A stretch of 64,000 nucleotides of DNA from Lunularia cruciata (taxonomy: Eukaryota > Streptophyta > Marchantiopsida > Lunulariales > Lunulariaceae), in contig OX419756.1 of NCBI GenBank assembly GCA_948567375.1, forward strand, positions 70,472,552-70,536,551. Reading direction: 5' to 3'. The first letter of the stretch is position 1, and each line of letters opens with the position of its first letter. This document shows positions 21,146 to 30,877 of the stretch, piece after piece. Below the pieces are notes generated by a model. That model was not told the DNA's origin. It was given only the letters and a program-made list of their open reading frames with translations, and did no database searches. The position numbers and the translations under genes were made by a program.

Positions 21146-22040
21146 CTCTCTAGAAGGCAAGATAATGTTCCGCGTCCAATTCTACATTAGGCAGAAGGAG
21201 GCTATGAGAGCTCACTTGGAGAGAACATTAGGAGAGGAGAGGGCTGAACTTATGTTAGAGAACCAAGATCCATTTGTATACCCTGTAATTCATTATGATG
21301 TCTTTGAGGTGATTTTGTACATCTTGTACACATGAGAGGAATTGGAGAGATGGTGTGAGGTGGATTGCAGATTTTGGGGATTAAGGGGATTTTGGGCAAA
21401 ATCTCAAGTTTGAGATCTGGAATTGAGATTTCTACACATGATAGCTTGGGTTATCTTTCAGTTAGCACACTTGAAATTATTGAGAGAGCTTCTATGTGCA
21501 CTAGGCTAGAAGTTTTGAAAGTTGATAGGGTAAAGTGCTCCCGCAACTGCATGCTCTCTGGAAAATTGTACAGAGTCTGCCATTTCTTCAATTTTCAGTG
21601 AATTGTCCTGAAAATTTCCAAGAAAATTCAGTGCATTGTATCCTACCTGCTGCCACAAAAATTAGAGAGAGATCGTTTTTTCGCAGGGCGTTATGAGTTT
21701 TTGAAGTGAGGGGGGTGGTTTTCAGACCAAATCTGAAATATGGGTGCTGAATAGAAAGGTGTCTAGGCCAAATGGCTCAATGAAAAGATCTGAAATTTTT
21801 CAGGGAGGGACGCCCTGGAGTTGTGATCAAGTGTGGAAAATTTCAGAGGACTGTGACATATTGGTTGGGAGATTTGAGTGACATTGTGAGGAAGGGTCAA
21901 TTCTGCAGAGTGGAGATCTCATGCATGAGAAGTTTGAGATCAACAAAAGGCATGTTTGAGTGTTTAGATTCATCTTGGAGAACATGGAGGGTCATCAAGA
22001 GTGGAAATTGAGATTATGAAAGGTTCCCCAAGGGTTTGAG

Positions 22041-22457
22041 GTGATTGTAGGGGTGGATTTGAGGAAAAGAGAGTTTACAATAGAATTTGAAGAGAGTGTT
22101 GAGAGGATCCAAAAACCTACACCACTTGGAGGAAAGAGTGAGTCTAAGTGCTTTCTATGTGGAGAGAAGGGACATAAGGCAAGTTCATGTCCATTGACCT
22201 TTGAGAGCAAGAGATTGAGGGAAAGGAGAGGCTTACTTGACTTGGGTTTGCATGTTGGACCTTCTTCACCAAGATTGGGAGGGAGAAGATCTAAGACCAA
22301 GGAGTTGTGTGAGGTTTGTGGAGTTGAAGGACTTCCAAAAGGACATGAGTGTAGTGGAGTAAAAGCACTTTTGGAAACTTTGGTGAAAGATCTTGAAGAG
22401 AGTCTTAGTACAGCTACAGAAATACTACCACCTTCATCAGCTAGTTCTCAAGATTAG
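22041..22457 (+). CDS. A4 upstream ORF with zinc knuckles
   Basis: 138 codons from 22041; the coding sense probably extends further upstream with a shift (EFEESVERIQKPTPLGGK precedes the knuckle). It contains a perfect CCHC knuckle CFLCGEKGHKASSC and a second Cys-rich block CEVCGVEGLPKGHEC, then an acidic C-terminus. It lies between the leader and gag (ATG 22694), in the sense direction. Two zinc-binding modules suggest a nucleic-acid-binding accessory protein, similar in layout to the DUF4283/zf-CCHC_4 proteins of plant retroelements (weak resemblance). Not a standard gypsy gene. Confidence 0.55.
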   Translation: MIVGVDLRKREFTIEFEESVERIQKPTPLGGKSESKCFLCGEKGHKASSCPLTFESKRLRERRGLLDLGLHVGPSSPRLGGRRSKTKELCEVCGVEGLPKGHECSGVKALLETLVKDLEESLSTATEILPPSSASSQD

Positions 22458-22693
22458 TGATGGAGATAATTTTTCAACTTATGGATAAACTATCCATGAG
22501 AGTTAGATTAATATGCACTCTAGGATTTGATGTTGCTATAGAAATCTTGGAGTAACCTGAACCTTTTGTGTTCCCTAGAGTGGATTATTCTCAGATGGTG
22601 TTAGTCATGTATATATTCTATTAGTAATAGAGTGAGAGAAAAAAAAAGAGAAAAAAAAAATTTGAGAGAAAAGAAAGATAGTGAGGGGTTAAG

Positions 22694-23836
22694 ATGGGGA
22701 AACTTCCGGTTTTCTTTGGCAAGGATGGAGAAGATGTGGAGGCCTTTGTGAGAGACTTCAAGAGAGATTGCATAGGAAACAATGAGAGGAGGAAGAATGA
22801 GTGGGTCTCATTATTACCAGATTTCTTTGAGGATGCAGCACTTACATGGTATGAGTCAAAATACCAAAAGAGAGAGAGGAGAGAGGGGGAAGAGGAGTCT
22901 TGGGAGACTTTGACTTCAGCACTCATTGAGAACTTTCTTCCTGATGAGAGTTATGAGAGATTGATGAGTGAGGTTACATTTCTCAAGCAAGGAGATGGAG
23001 AGAAAGTGAGGGTCTATGTGGAAAGAGTGGAAAAGTTGGAGTCCAGATTTCGCATAGTGTTGAGGAAGGGTGGGGATGATGTGGAGACTACAATGATTGG
23101 CATAGGGGCCATGCTCACCAAGAATTTTGTGGGAGGATTGAGACCACAAATTAGAAGCAAGGTGAGATATGAGAAACCTTTTTCCAAGGTTGAAGCTATC
23201 AAGATCTCAATTCGTATGGAGGAGAGTTTGGAAGGGGATGAGAGTGATTTGGTGGTGAAGGAGGTTGTGCATCCTCCTCAAGGCTACAAGTATGGTGGAA
23301 CTTCTGATACTTTGGTGACAAGGGTTGCACCACAAGTAGTAGTTGCTCCAGTTCTTGCACCTCCACCAAAAGATCCACTCCAAACCATCACAGAACAACT
23401 TGCGGATCTCAAGATCAATGTGGTGCAACTATGCGAGAAGAGAGAGGTGGATCAGAATGTAGGGAGAGGGCCTAGGAGTTATGGAAACTATCCATATAGA
23501 GGAGGCCAACCAGCCAACAATTTCAATGATAGAAATTGTTTTGGTTGTGGAGGAAGAGGCCATATCCAAAGGAATTGCCCAAATTCCACTTACCATGGAG
23601 GAAGGGGTTATGAGGGACCCAATAGAGGGAAAGAGGGAGGTAGTGAAACCCAAGTGGCTCCTAATCCCAACAAAGGTAAGGGGATAGCATCCATAGATGT
23701 GGTTGAGAGCAAGTATGAGAAGGGAGAGTGCTCAAACTCCAAGGGTCTTAATTTGGAGCTTTTGGCACAAGAGAAGAAGAGAGCTCGTTTTGCAGAGGAT
23801 GTTCACTCTTCTCAAGGATACTCCTATGTCTACTAG
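22694..23836 (+). CDS. A4 Gag
   Basis: 380-codon intact frame, ATG in AAGATGGGG. Residues about 1-190 form a Retrotrans_gag core (LPDFFEDAALTWYESK, then ALIENFLPDESYERL, and VYVERVEKLESRFR). Residues 250-300 are Gly/Arg/Asn-rich, with a CCHC knuckle CFGCGGRGHIQRNC near residue 280. The C-terminus overlaps the protease frame by 140 bases in a different phase (+1). Minus-strand A5 carries a decayed homologue at about 45560-46460. It forms the capsid of the virus-like particle. Confidence 0.85.
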   Translation: MGKLPVFFGKDGEDVEAFVRDFKRDCIGNNERRKNEWVSLLPDFFEDAALTWYESKYQKRERREGEEESWETLTSALIENFLPDESYERLMSEVTFLKQGDGEKVRVYVERVEKLESRFRIVLRKGGDDVETTMIGIGAMLTKNFVGGLRPQIRSKVRYEKPFSKVEAIKISIRMEESLEGDESDLVVKEVVHPPQGYKYGGTSDTLVTRVAPQVVVAPVLAPPPKDPLQTITEQLADLKINVVQLCEKREVDQNVGRGPRSYGNYPYRGGQPANNFNDRNCFGCGGRGHIQRNCPNSTYHGGRGYEGPNRGKEGGSETQVAPNPNKGKGIASIDVVESKYEKGECSNSKGLNLELLAQEKKRARFAEDVHSSQGYSYVY

Positions 23837-25030
23837 GAGCACTCACACCTCAACACCATCAACAACAAAGACTCCAAGGAAGAAGTTGGGGATGGAGGAC
23901 TTCTTGATCTCAAAGCAACAATGGAACTACAATGTGTTGGAGGATGTTGGTAGTCACAAGGCTAACATCACAGTGGGCCAATTAATTGCTTTGAACCCTA
24001 CCTTGAGAAAGGAGCTTAGAGGTGGTTTGAGTTCTACAAGGAGCAAGAAGAAGAAGAAGGCAAAAGTTCCAGTATCAATGGGGGTGGTGGATGCCAAGCC
24101 AGCACCATGGGAGGCTTGTGAATATGCCTCCAAGATTGATGTGAGAGTGAATGGTCACAACATCAAGGATGCATTGGTTGATGGAGGATCAGCAGTGAAT
24201 GCCATGTCAGAAAGGTTGATGAAGAAGTTGGGTATGATACCCTCAAGACCTTCAACATTTGTGGTGAGCATGGCAAACAAGCAACAAGTTCGACCAGTAG
24301 GGGTGATGGATAAGGTGGTAGTTTCAATTAAGGGAGTTCAAAATCTCATGACTTTCCAAGTCTTGAAGGATTCAAGCTATGACTTACTTCTTGGGAGGCC
24401 ATGGTTGAGAGCAGCACGCACAACTGATCAATGGCACAAAGGGTACTTGAGGATTGGGCCATCAAACCATAGAGTCACTGTTCCTGTGACTAACACAACC
24501 AACACTTCACATTCAGATACCCCATCTTCTGATTATTGGGAATCAGATTCTGAAGAAGGAGCTTCAAGTGTGGACACAAGCATGGAAGAGGAGACTTCCA
24601 CGGAGGAGGATGAATCTGAATCTGATTCAGATGTGTATCCTTTGTGTGCTATGGATTTTTCACCTAAGCCTAAGGTTTTGAAGGACCCAGATAAATCACC
24701 ATTGACACTTGAGGAGGTAGAGAGAAGGTTATCTACTCTCAAGTATGGCCCAAATGTTACCAAGGAGGAGAAGGTGAGATTTGAGGAGATTTTCCGCAAG
24801 TTCATCCATGTGTTTGCTTTTAGTTACAAGGATTTGAAGGAAGTCACCTTGGAGGAGCACAAGATAGAGGTGGAGTCACATGCAAGACCAATCCGCCAAA
24901 AGCAACGTCGCATTAGCCCACCAATATCTTTGGTTGTGAAGGAGGAGATTGATAAGCTCAAGGAGGCTGGATTTATCTTTGAGGTGGAGAATTCAGAATG
25001 GGTGTCTCCAATTGTCATTGTGAAGAAAAA
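23697..25030 (+). CDS. A4 protease and pre-RT region
   Basis: Open frame +1 to gag; functional content starts after gag ends (MEDFLISKQQWNYNVLEDV at 23892). The protease active site is DALVDGGSAVNAM near 24173-24213, with DGG replacing the usual DTG. The flap-distal block YDLLLGRPWLRAAR is near 24380. An acidic Ser/Glu-rich linker (24540-24640) leads to the RT approach (ISPPISLVVKEEIDKLKEAG at 24910). A homopolymer-A indel at 25026-25033 moves the following RT into another frame, so the gene is broken there. Confidence 0.8.
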
Positions 25031-25488
25031 AATGGCAAGCTTCGGGTATGTGTGGATTACAAGAAGCTCAATGCTGTTACCAAGAAGGACTACTACCCAT
25101 TGCCATTCATTGATGAGATCTTGGAGGAGGTTGCAGGTCATGAGAGGTACAGTTTTGGAGATGGTTATAGTGGATATAACCAAATCAAGATTGCACCAGA
25201 GCATCAACAACTCACCACATTCACCACACCTTGGGGAACTTATGCTTTCAAGGTCATGCCTTTTGGGCTTTGCAATGCTCCAGCCACATTCCAACGGTTC
25301 ATGAACAAGGTATTTGAACCTTTCATTGGGAAATTTGTGAGAGATTTCATTGATGACTTTTGTGTCTATGGGAGCAAGGAGGAGCACTTTGAGCACCTAA
25401 TCAAAGTCTTGCAACGCTTGGATGAGGCAAATGCATCACTCAACCCAGAGAAGTGCATTTTTGGATGTGAAGAAGGTCTACTTTTGGG
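24998..25488 (+). pseudogene. A4 reverse transcriptase, truncated
   Basis: After the A-run shift the frame reads EEKNGKLRVCVDYKKLNAVT, YSGYNQIKIAPEHQQ, FKVMPFGLCNAPATFQRFM and FIDDFCVYGSKEEHF with both catalytic Asp residues. It ends in the thumb (NPEKCIFGCEEGLLLG) at 25488, where sequence jumps into the 3' LTR. A5 continues normally at this point (33563-33690), so the break is a deletion in A4. No RNase H or integrase follows. Confidence 0.85.
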
Positions 25489-25842
25489 TCAAGATAAGAC
25501 CACATGCTTAGGGGAATATGCCCATGTGAATGGATATTCCTTTCTACTTTTTGACTTTACTTGACTTTTAGTCTAGTAACTTGAGTTACTACGGTAATTA
25601 GTAACTTTGGTACGTAACTATTTCACAAGTATATAAACAAGGGGTGAGGAGGTACTCGACATCCTTTTCATTTGCAACTATCTCTCTCTCATTGAATTCT
25701 CTAGTGAGCAATGTCTTGAGTCTTGGAGTGTTAGCCTTGGAGGAGTATGATGGAGTTGGGGTTCCTTGCCTTCTTAGTCCATGGTGCGCTACCATAATAG
25801 CCATCAGAGGTTCATCCTGAGTGAGAGACAGGCCGGCTCACA
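25484..25842 (+). repeat. A4 3' LTR, left half deleted
   Basis: Corresponds to 20765-21123 of the 5' LTR, nearly identical (differences seen at TACTCGAC versus TACTTGAC and ATTGAATTC versus ATTGAGTTC). The junction with RT lies in a shared TTGGG. Confidence 0.88.
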
Positions 25843-26300
25843 GCACTCCCTGACAAATGTGTCAAATGTTGTGTCTATCGCTCCATATAACTCCAAGGCT
25901 AGAGGAACAAAGAGGTGACCTCGCTACATGCCCCTATAATTGGAGACCTTACAACCTACTGCTACACTTGCCGCCCATCCTGGGAGATGAGTAATCACTC
26001 CCTCCAAAATTGTATCCCGTGTAGGGTTTGTAACCACAACATCCGCTACTATCACCTAATCATCTTGGACCAAGTATAAGTCTACACTGACATGTGTTGT
26101 CTGCAAAGCATACCAACGCTCCCTCCAAGCCAAGTATCCACTCTCTCATGTCATAGCAAACACTATGTCCCTAATGGCATCATGGGTAGCTATCCTTTGT
26201 CCTCCAAAAGGACATTGTGTCATGTGGACCACTGCTGCATCTAGTGTAGAACCACACTCACAAGTGAGTAATGAAGATGCAGATGGGTGGACCAAACCTA
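25843..26300 (-). pseudogene. H1 CCHC motif and restriction-like endonuclease
   Basis: Minus-strand translation gives CECG (then nine residues to) HMTQCPFGG and RIATHDAIRD, followed by VDLYLVQDD, VIVADVVVTNP and GCKVSNY, then HLFVPLALELYGAI. CCHC, R...H, (P)D-x12-D and K-x-x-Y in this order are the signature of the C-terminal endonuclease of R2-, NeSL- and HERO-type non-LTR elements; the Asp in VDL and the Asp in VAD are 13 residues apart. In-frame stops (TGA, TAG) are at likely CGA/TGG/CAG positions. H2 has the matching CKVSKYKSM. The endonuclease would nick the target for primed reverse transcription. Confidence 0.6.
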
Positions 26301-26919
26301 GGCAAAAGCTCATTGCTGTAGAGAAAGTAGCTAATGCGAGTCAAAATACCCTAATGCATGGTCAAGCTAGGATCCAAGAGCTTGCACCCTTGTCGGAGCA
26401 AGAGTGAAGACGTGCTCTAGTAGCCTGAGGAATGGACGAGTTGACAAAGAGAGAATGTAGCGTATGCTCACATTGTCTCTCCATCAAGGAAGACTATAAA
26501 CCTCTAGTCCAATCTGACAATAGTGAAAAGAAAGGTGGAAAATCCTCTCATGCTCAAGAGGATAGACTATCTCTTGTCTGCCGCATTTACACTTGGAGAG
26601 AATAGGATCCTCCCTCCACCTCTATCACATAAGTCTCCAAAACCGGCCTATCAACAACCACAAAATGGGAGGAAAGTAGGGGTGTTGAGAGAGCCCAACT
26701 ACCCTAAAATGCTATATGTGCCATCTCCTCCATAGAAACCAAGCCAACTCCACCTCATGAGATTGGCAGAGCCATCTATCTATGTACCAAATCCCCTGTC
26801 ACACATTCAAAAGTCCTTGGTCCAATAATATCACCAAAGACTCCCATAATCCTCCTATCAAATGCTCCCAAACATGATAGGAAGGACGGTGTGGAGGGAA
26901 TTGTATGGATGAGGTAGGA
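26301..26919 (-). pseudogene. H1 region between RT and CCHC
   Basis: On the element's strand, between the RT thumb and the endonuclease. Translation is damaged and no motif recognised; plus-strand open segments at 26165-26407 and 26523-26735 are shadows. Confidence 0.35.
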
Positions 26920-28000
26920 TGGTCAACGAGAAATAATGGAAGAGAGTATACCAAATGCTTCTTGCGGATCTCCTAGTAACGGAAGGTCATCTACATGGAG
27001 AACATCCTCTGCAAGGGCAGTGTCTAGGAAGCATGTGACAAAATCCTCTAATCCTTCTGGCACTCCAAGAACACAAAGTCCATCGGTGGATGTGATACAC
27101 TCCTCTAGAAGCTCAAGGTGGGGAGGGATACCTAAAGGGGACCATGCCTTACACTTTGACACCTTAACTCTCAAGCCTACTAGATGTAGCTTGGTAGTCA
27201 AGTAGTCAAAGGCCTGCCTAATCTAATCTACATGACCTACGATGTGTGTATCATTTGCCAAGGAGGTAAATACACAACTTGACATGGCCAAAGTAGTAGA
27301 TAGGAGAGCTCTAAAGTGAGCCATAGCAAATAAGGGCCGCCCCAAAGGATATCCTTGACGTGTACCAACAGCTGACTCCAAGATGGTGACTCCCTCCTAT
27401 GAACCACCATGCTTGTATTAAAGAGAAGCAGGAGAGCCATAAAAAGAATGCACAAAAGGAATGAGACTCGCCAAGGATCCACTAGCCTCCCTAAGTTCTC
27501 TAAAGATGGATGCCCATGAGATGTTATTAAAAGCATTCTCAACATCCACCTGTAGGACGACCCACTCCGGAGTGATATCTAGGAGTGCTATAATGCCTAG
27601 ATATATAGCGTCACATCCACTAGGTGTAGCTACTCCAAACTGATGTGGACTAAGTTGTTGTCAAAAGTAAGGATGATGCTGAAAGACAATGGTATGACTG
27701 ACCAAACACAAAAAGATCTCTCCAAGAGCAATCGGTCTAATGCCTCCCATGTCCTTCTCCATTGCAAGAAGTTGACTAGCACTTAACACTTGACTAACAG
27801 ACATAGGAATGTCTCCTCTTGCTACTACTACAGCCATCTGAAACAACTCGCTAAAACCACTAGAAGGATCATCTGCTTGGAAGCAATCTCTAAGGTGCTC
27901 ATGAACCATCCTTGACACGCCTCTTGAGGAAAGGCGAGGGGTAGTGCACAATGCTTGTGCAAATAGCAACTTATCAAGACATAAAGGCTGCTAAGGCTGA
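26920..28000 (-). pseudogene. H1 reverse transcriptase (non-LTR type)
   Basis: From right to left: MEKDMGGIRPIALGEIF (finger motif, near 27750), VDVENAFNNISWASIFREL (motif A with catalytic Asp, near 27545-27490), GTRQGYPLGRPLFAMAH (motif B, near 27360), SLANDTHIVG (motif C, near 27265-27240), then LVGLRVKVSKCKAWSP and LCVLGVPEG (thumb, near 27180-27080). Motif C should read ADD; the first Asp is Asn, so the enzyme is dead. Long spacing and the GGIRPIA start distinguish it from gypsy and copia RT. Confidence 0.75.
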
Positions 28001-28760
28001 TAATCTAAGACCTCTAGTGGTAGTCCCTCTATTGCTATAGATGTAGTGAGTATAGGGAAGAGATAGTCTCATCAAAAGGACTCGCTATAGACAAAGGGTG
28101 TAGCGCTCATGCTGCTCTACTAAACTCTCTCCGCTTGACCCAATGTCCTACATTGTTGTAATCAAGTGGACTCTGTGGTATCCTATGGTGATGCCTGTCT
28201 CCTAAATTGTGTAGCCCTAACATACTTCTCTTGAGGGCTGCCCAATCTCCCACTCAAAATCAATGAAATCTAGCATTCACCTTTCTATGCTCTGCATGTC
28301 TCCCTCTAGCATAACAAAGATACCATTGAGGGAGTAAGAGGAATAGGAACCATGCTAACTCGTCCAAGGAATCATGTGCCAAACAATCAAGTGGTAGGCC
28401 AAAAGCCTATCTAGCCTCATCATGGAGTGTACAAGGTAGCCTATGGAATAGACGTGGACATGGGAAACTAGTCTTAAATAACCCCAAAATGCAACCCGCC
28501 TAAGAAGCAAACCACTCCCACGACTTGATTGGTATCCCTGGAACAATTAACAAAGAGATAGAAGAAGCGTGTGTAATCTCGAGTGTCACTGCTGTTGATT
28601 TGGTCGCTTGTCTCACGTGGGTATCCCAAGTGGTCCAATCATAGTCCTTTTGCATCCTTCTCACATGGGTCATTACCCCTTACGAGATAAAGCATCAATG
28701 ACACACCGGGCATGGTGTACCCCGACCCGCTCTAGGTGATCCCACATGGGAAGGTGTAGC
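28001..28760 (-). pseudogene. H1 N-terminal region with zinc-finger-like motif
   Basis: Near 28712-28660 the minus strand reads CPVCH, then CFIS, then GVMTHVRRM, resembling a CxxC...H...H finger as found at the N-terminus of R2-like proteins; a TGA interrupts it. The rest translates in broken frames with no recognised motif. Start codon not identified. Confidence 0.35.
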
Positions 28761-29138
28761 CATGGCTAGCACAAGAATAATGATAGTAACACATGCTGCT
28801 CCTCTCTATATCTCCCCATATCTGCAAAACCACAACTCTTCACATCCCAACTCACATAAGAAAACAATCTCTCCAAACCCTAAAATCTATAACTCTCATA
28901 ACTTTCAATTTCTATCTCCAAAGTTTTCAAACTAAATTCCCATGAAACTTAATCATGAAAACCAAGAGATTGGAAATGAAAATTCCAGACCCATCACTCT
29001 CAATGTATAATGATCACTCTAAACCCTAAAAAAACTAAAAATCCTATATGAAGAAAGTACTTTCCTCCAATCAAACCGCCTGGCTTGTTGAAGGACAAAA
29101 TCTCCCTTCTTAGTACCAACTATGCCACTAACAACACA
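28761..29138 (-). other. Unassigned, between H1 and E3
   Basis: May be the 5' untranslated region of H1 or G sequence. No coding signal found. The boundary between H1 and G is not visible. Confidence 0.3.
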
Positions 29139-29633
29139 TGTAATAATATGGAGCTTACACATGAGTAATTCAAGACTAAAAAAGTAGTAAATAGACCAAA
29201 TTGACCAAGAATTATAAGAATATTCTAAAATTTTCTAAGAAGCTACTTGGTACCTTCCAAGTATTGAATAATGTGTATGCTAAGTGGTGACTTCTAGGAA
29301 CAAACTTCTTGGGAAGCTTCCTGGTTACCTTAGCTTGTATGCCAAGTAGGTGGCTTCTAGAGGGAAGCTTCTTGGAAAGCTTCCTAACTAGCTTAGCTTG
29401 CATGCAAAGTGGGCGGTTTCTAGAAGAAAACTTCTCAAGAAGCTTCTTGGTTAGCTTAGCTTGCACTCTAAGAGGGCAATTTTTAGGAATTTTTTTGAGA
29501 AACTTCTCAAGAGCTTTGTATTTTCTCTATCAATACCAAAGCCCAAACTCATGCTAGGTATTTGGAGTTTCTCTCTTTCAAGAGTCCTAATATGATCTTC
29601 CATTATCTTATTTGTCTCCTCAATCTTGTACAA
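29139..29633 (+). mobile_element. E3: solo LTR of family E
   Basis: TGTAATAATATGGAGC to CTTGTACA, 495 bp, aligned with E2 LTRs but more diverged and somewhat longer in the palindrome-rich part. Flanks are ACACA (29134-29138) and ACACC (29634-29638), a duplication with one mismatch. It interrupts element G near the end of RNase H or next to H1. No primer site or gag follows. Confidence 0.8.
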
Positions 29634-29639
29634 CACCAA

Positions 29640-30877
29640 ATAATACATCACTAAGATATCATCATGAATGCCTCACTAACTTATATCAATATCTACATCT
29701 TCTTGATCTTTGATCTCAACAACTCCTCTTGTATGGGTTGAGAGAGATACTACCAAGGCCTTAGAAAATAAACATAGAAAGGTAGATGCATGCCAATCAT
29801 GCACCATCTCCTTATTTGTCTCACCATGCCAACATGTTCTAATCTAATCTTGTTGGCTGGGACATGGGTTTCCACTCAACCTATCTATACCACAATTCAC
29901 TACTCTAGATCTGTGAATCATTGTGAACTCATACTCTTATAAAATCAAAGCCTATCATGCAAATTTCCTTGAAAGATTGTTGTACTCTATCAACCACTCT
30001 AGTGGTTGATGATCAATGATGAGAATGAAGAAGCTACCAAATAGGTAACATTGGAAATGTGCTACTACCCATATGCTTTCCAAACACTCTTCTTCATATG
30101 AACTATTCCTTACCTCTACTGAATTGTTGGAGCAACTAACATAGGCCACCACAAACTACTTCCTCTCATCATCTTGCTAGATGACCATTGCTCCAAGCCC
30201 CAACATACATCAATCAATATGATCCTAGAATGGTCAACCTTGGATTGGTCTCATAAGAATAGGAGTAAATATCATCTCCTCTTGAGCTCTATAAAAGCTC
30301 TCTCTTACTCATCTTCCCAACATCACTCTTGTGTAAGCTTGGTCAGCTTGTCAAGGCCTTGGCAATAGAAGTTTGCCAACCCAAGGAATGCTTATATTGT
30401 GCTCATATCCATATGCTAAGGAATATGTGCAATAGCCTCCACCTTGGTTTCTTGAACACCAAGTCCTTCAAGGTAGATAGTGTGAACCAAATACTCAACT
30501 TGCTTGAAGAAAACACTTCTCAAGGTGTAGTTTGGGTCTATGATATCTCAATCTCTCAAACACCTCCAATTTATGTCTCTCATGCTCCTCCATAGTAGTG
30601 CTATAGACCAAAATATTATCAATATAGTACTAAGCAAAATCCAATTCTGCTAGGATCATACCCATGATCCTTTAGAACTTGACAAGAGCATTCCTTAACC
30701 CAAATTGTGAGAACATCTATTAATACAATACATCCTTACCATCAAGATCAATAGCCTAAAATGTTATCTTGTACTTATCATCTTCCTTGATTAGCAATTG
30801 ATGATATCTTGCTCAACAATCCAAAGTACTAAAGATCTTTATATGCCCAATCACATCAAAGATCTCCTTTGGTGTAG
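29640..30877 (-). pseudogene. G reverse transcriptase C-terminal part and RNase H
   Basis: From right to left: TPKEIFDVIGHIKIFSTLDC (30877-30815, motif A), YHQLLIKEDDKYKITF, FGLRNALVKF (motif B), YYIDNILVYSTTMEEHERHK (motif C, YIDD changed to YIDN), then RNase H: NSSYEEECLESIWVVAHFQC and IIDHQPLEWLI near 30080-29990, and RLSGNPCPSQQD near 29850. Stops scattered. The right end is the B2 insertion; the frame resumes at 32250. Confidence 0.8.

Larger units (their letters stand above)
20433..25842 (+). mobile_element. A4: young Ty3/gypsy (Athila/Tat-like), internally deleted
   Basis: 5' LTR 20433-21123, Asp-tRNA-like primer site, an upstream zinc-knuckle frame, gag, protease, reverse transcriptase, then an abrupt junction at 25484-25488 into the middle of the 3' LTR, which ends at 25842. 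The flanking 4-bp duplication is GCAC (20429-20432 and 25843-25846). RNase H, integrase and the first half of the 3' LTR are missing; the junction shows a TTGGG microhomology. The remaining 354 bp of 3' LTR differ from the 5' LTR at two positions that I can see, so insertion is recent. RT motif FIDDFCVYG resembles Athila/Tat rather than chromoviruses. Confidence 0.9.
20105..29138 (-). mobile_element. H1: RLE-type non-LTR retrotransposon
   Basis: Near full-length minus-strand element interrupted by A4 (20433-25842). From right to left: untranslated or unread 5' part (28760-29138), N-terminal zinc-finger-like motif (about 28715), reverse transcriptase (about 26920-28000), CCHC motif (about 26230-26290), restriction-like endonuclease signature (25860-26110), C-terminus and 3' untranslated region (20105-20432). 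Excluding A4 the length is about 3.6 kb, fitting the R2-like group. H2 and H3 are 5'-truncated copies. The right boundary at 29138 is where solo LTR E3 starts and is not certain. Confidence 0.6.

Noticed and set aside
26165-27205. Plus-strand open frames at 26165-26407, 26523-26735 and 26936-27205
   Set aside because: Opposite strand to the clear non-LTR RT; shadows.
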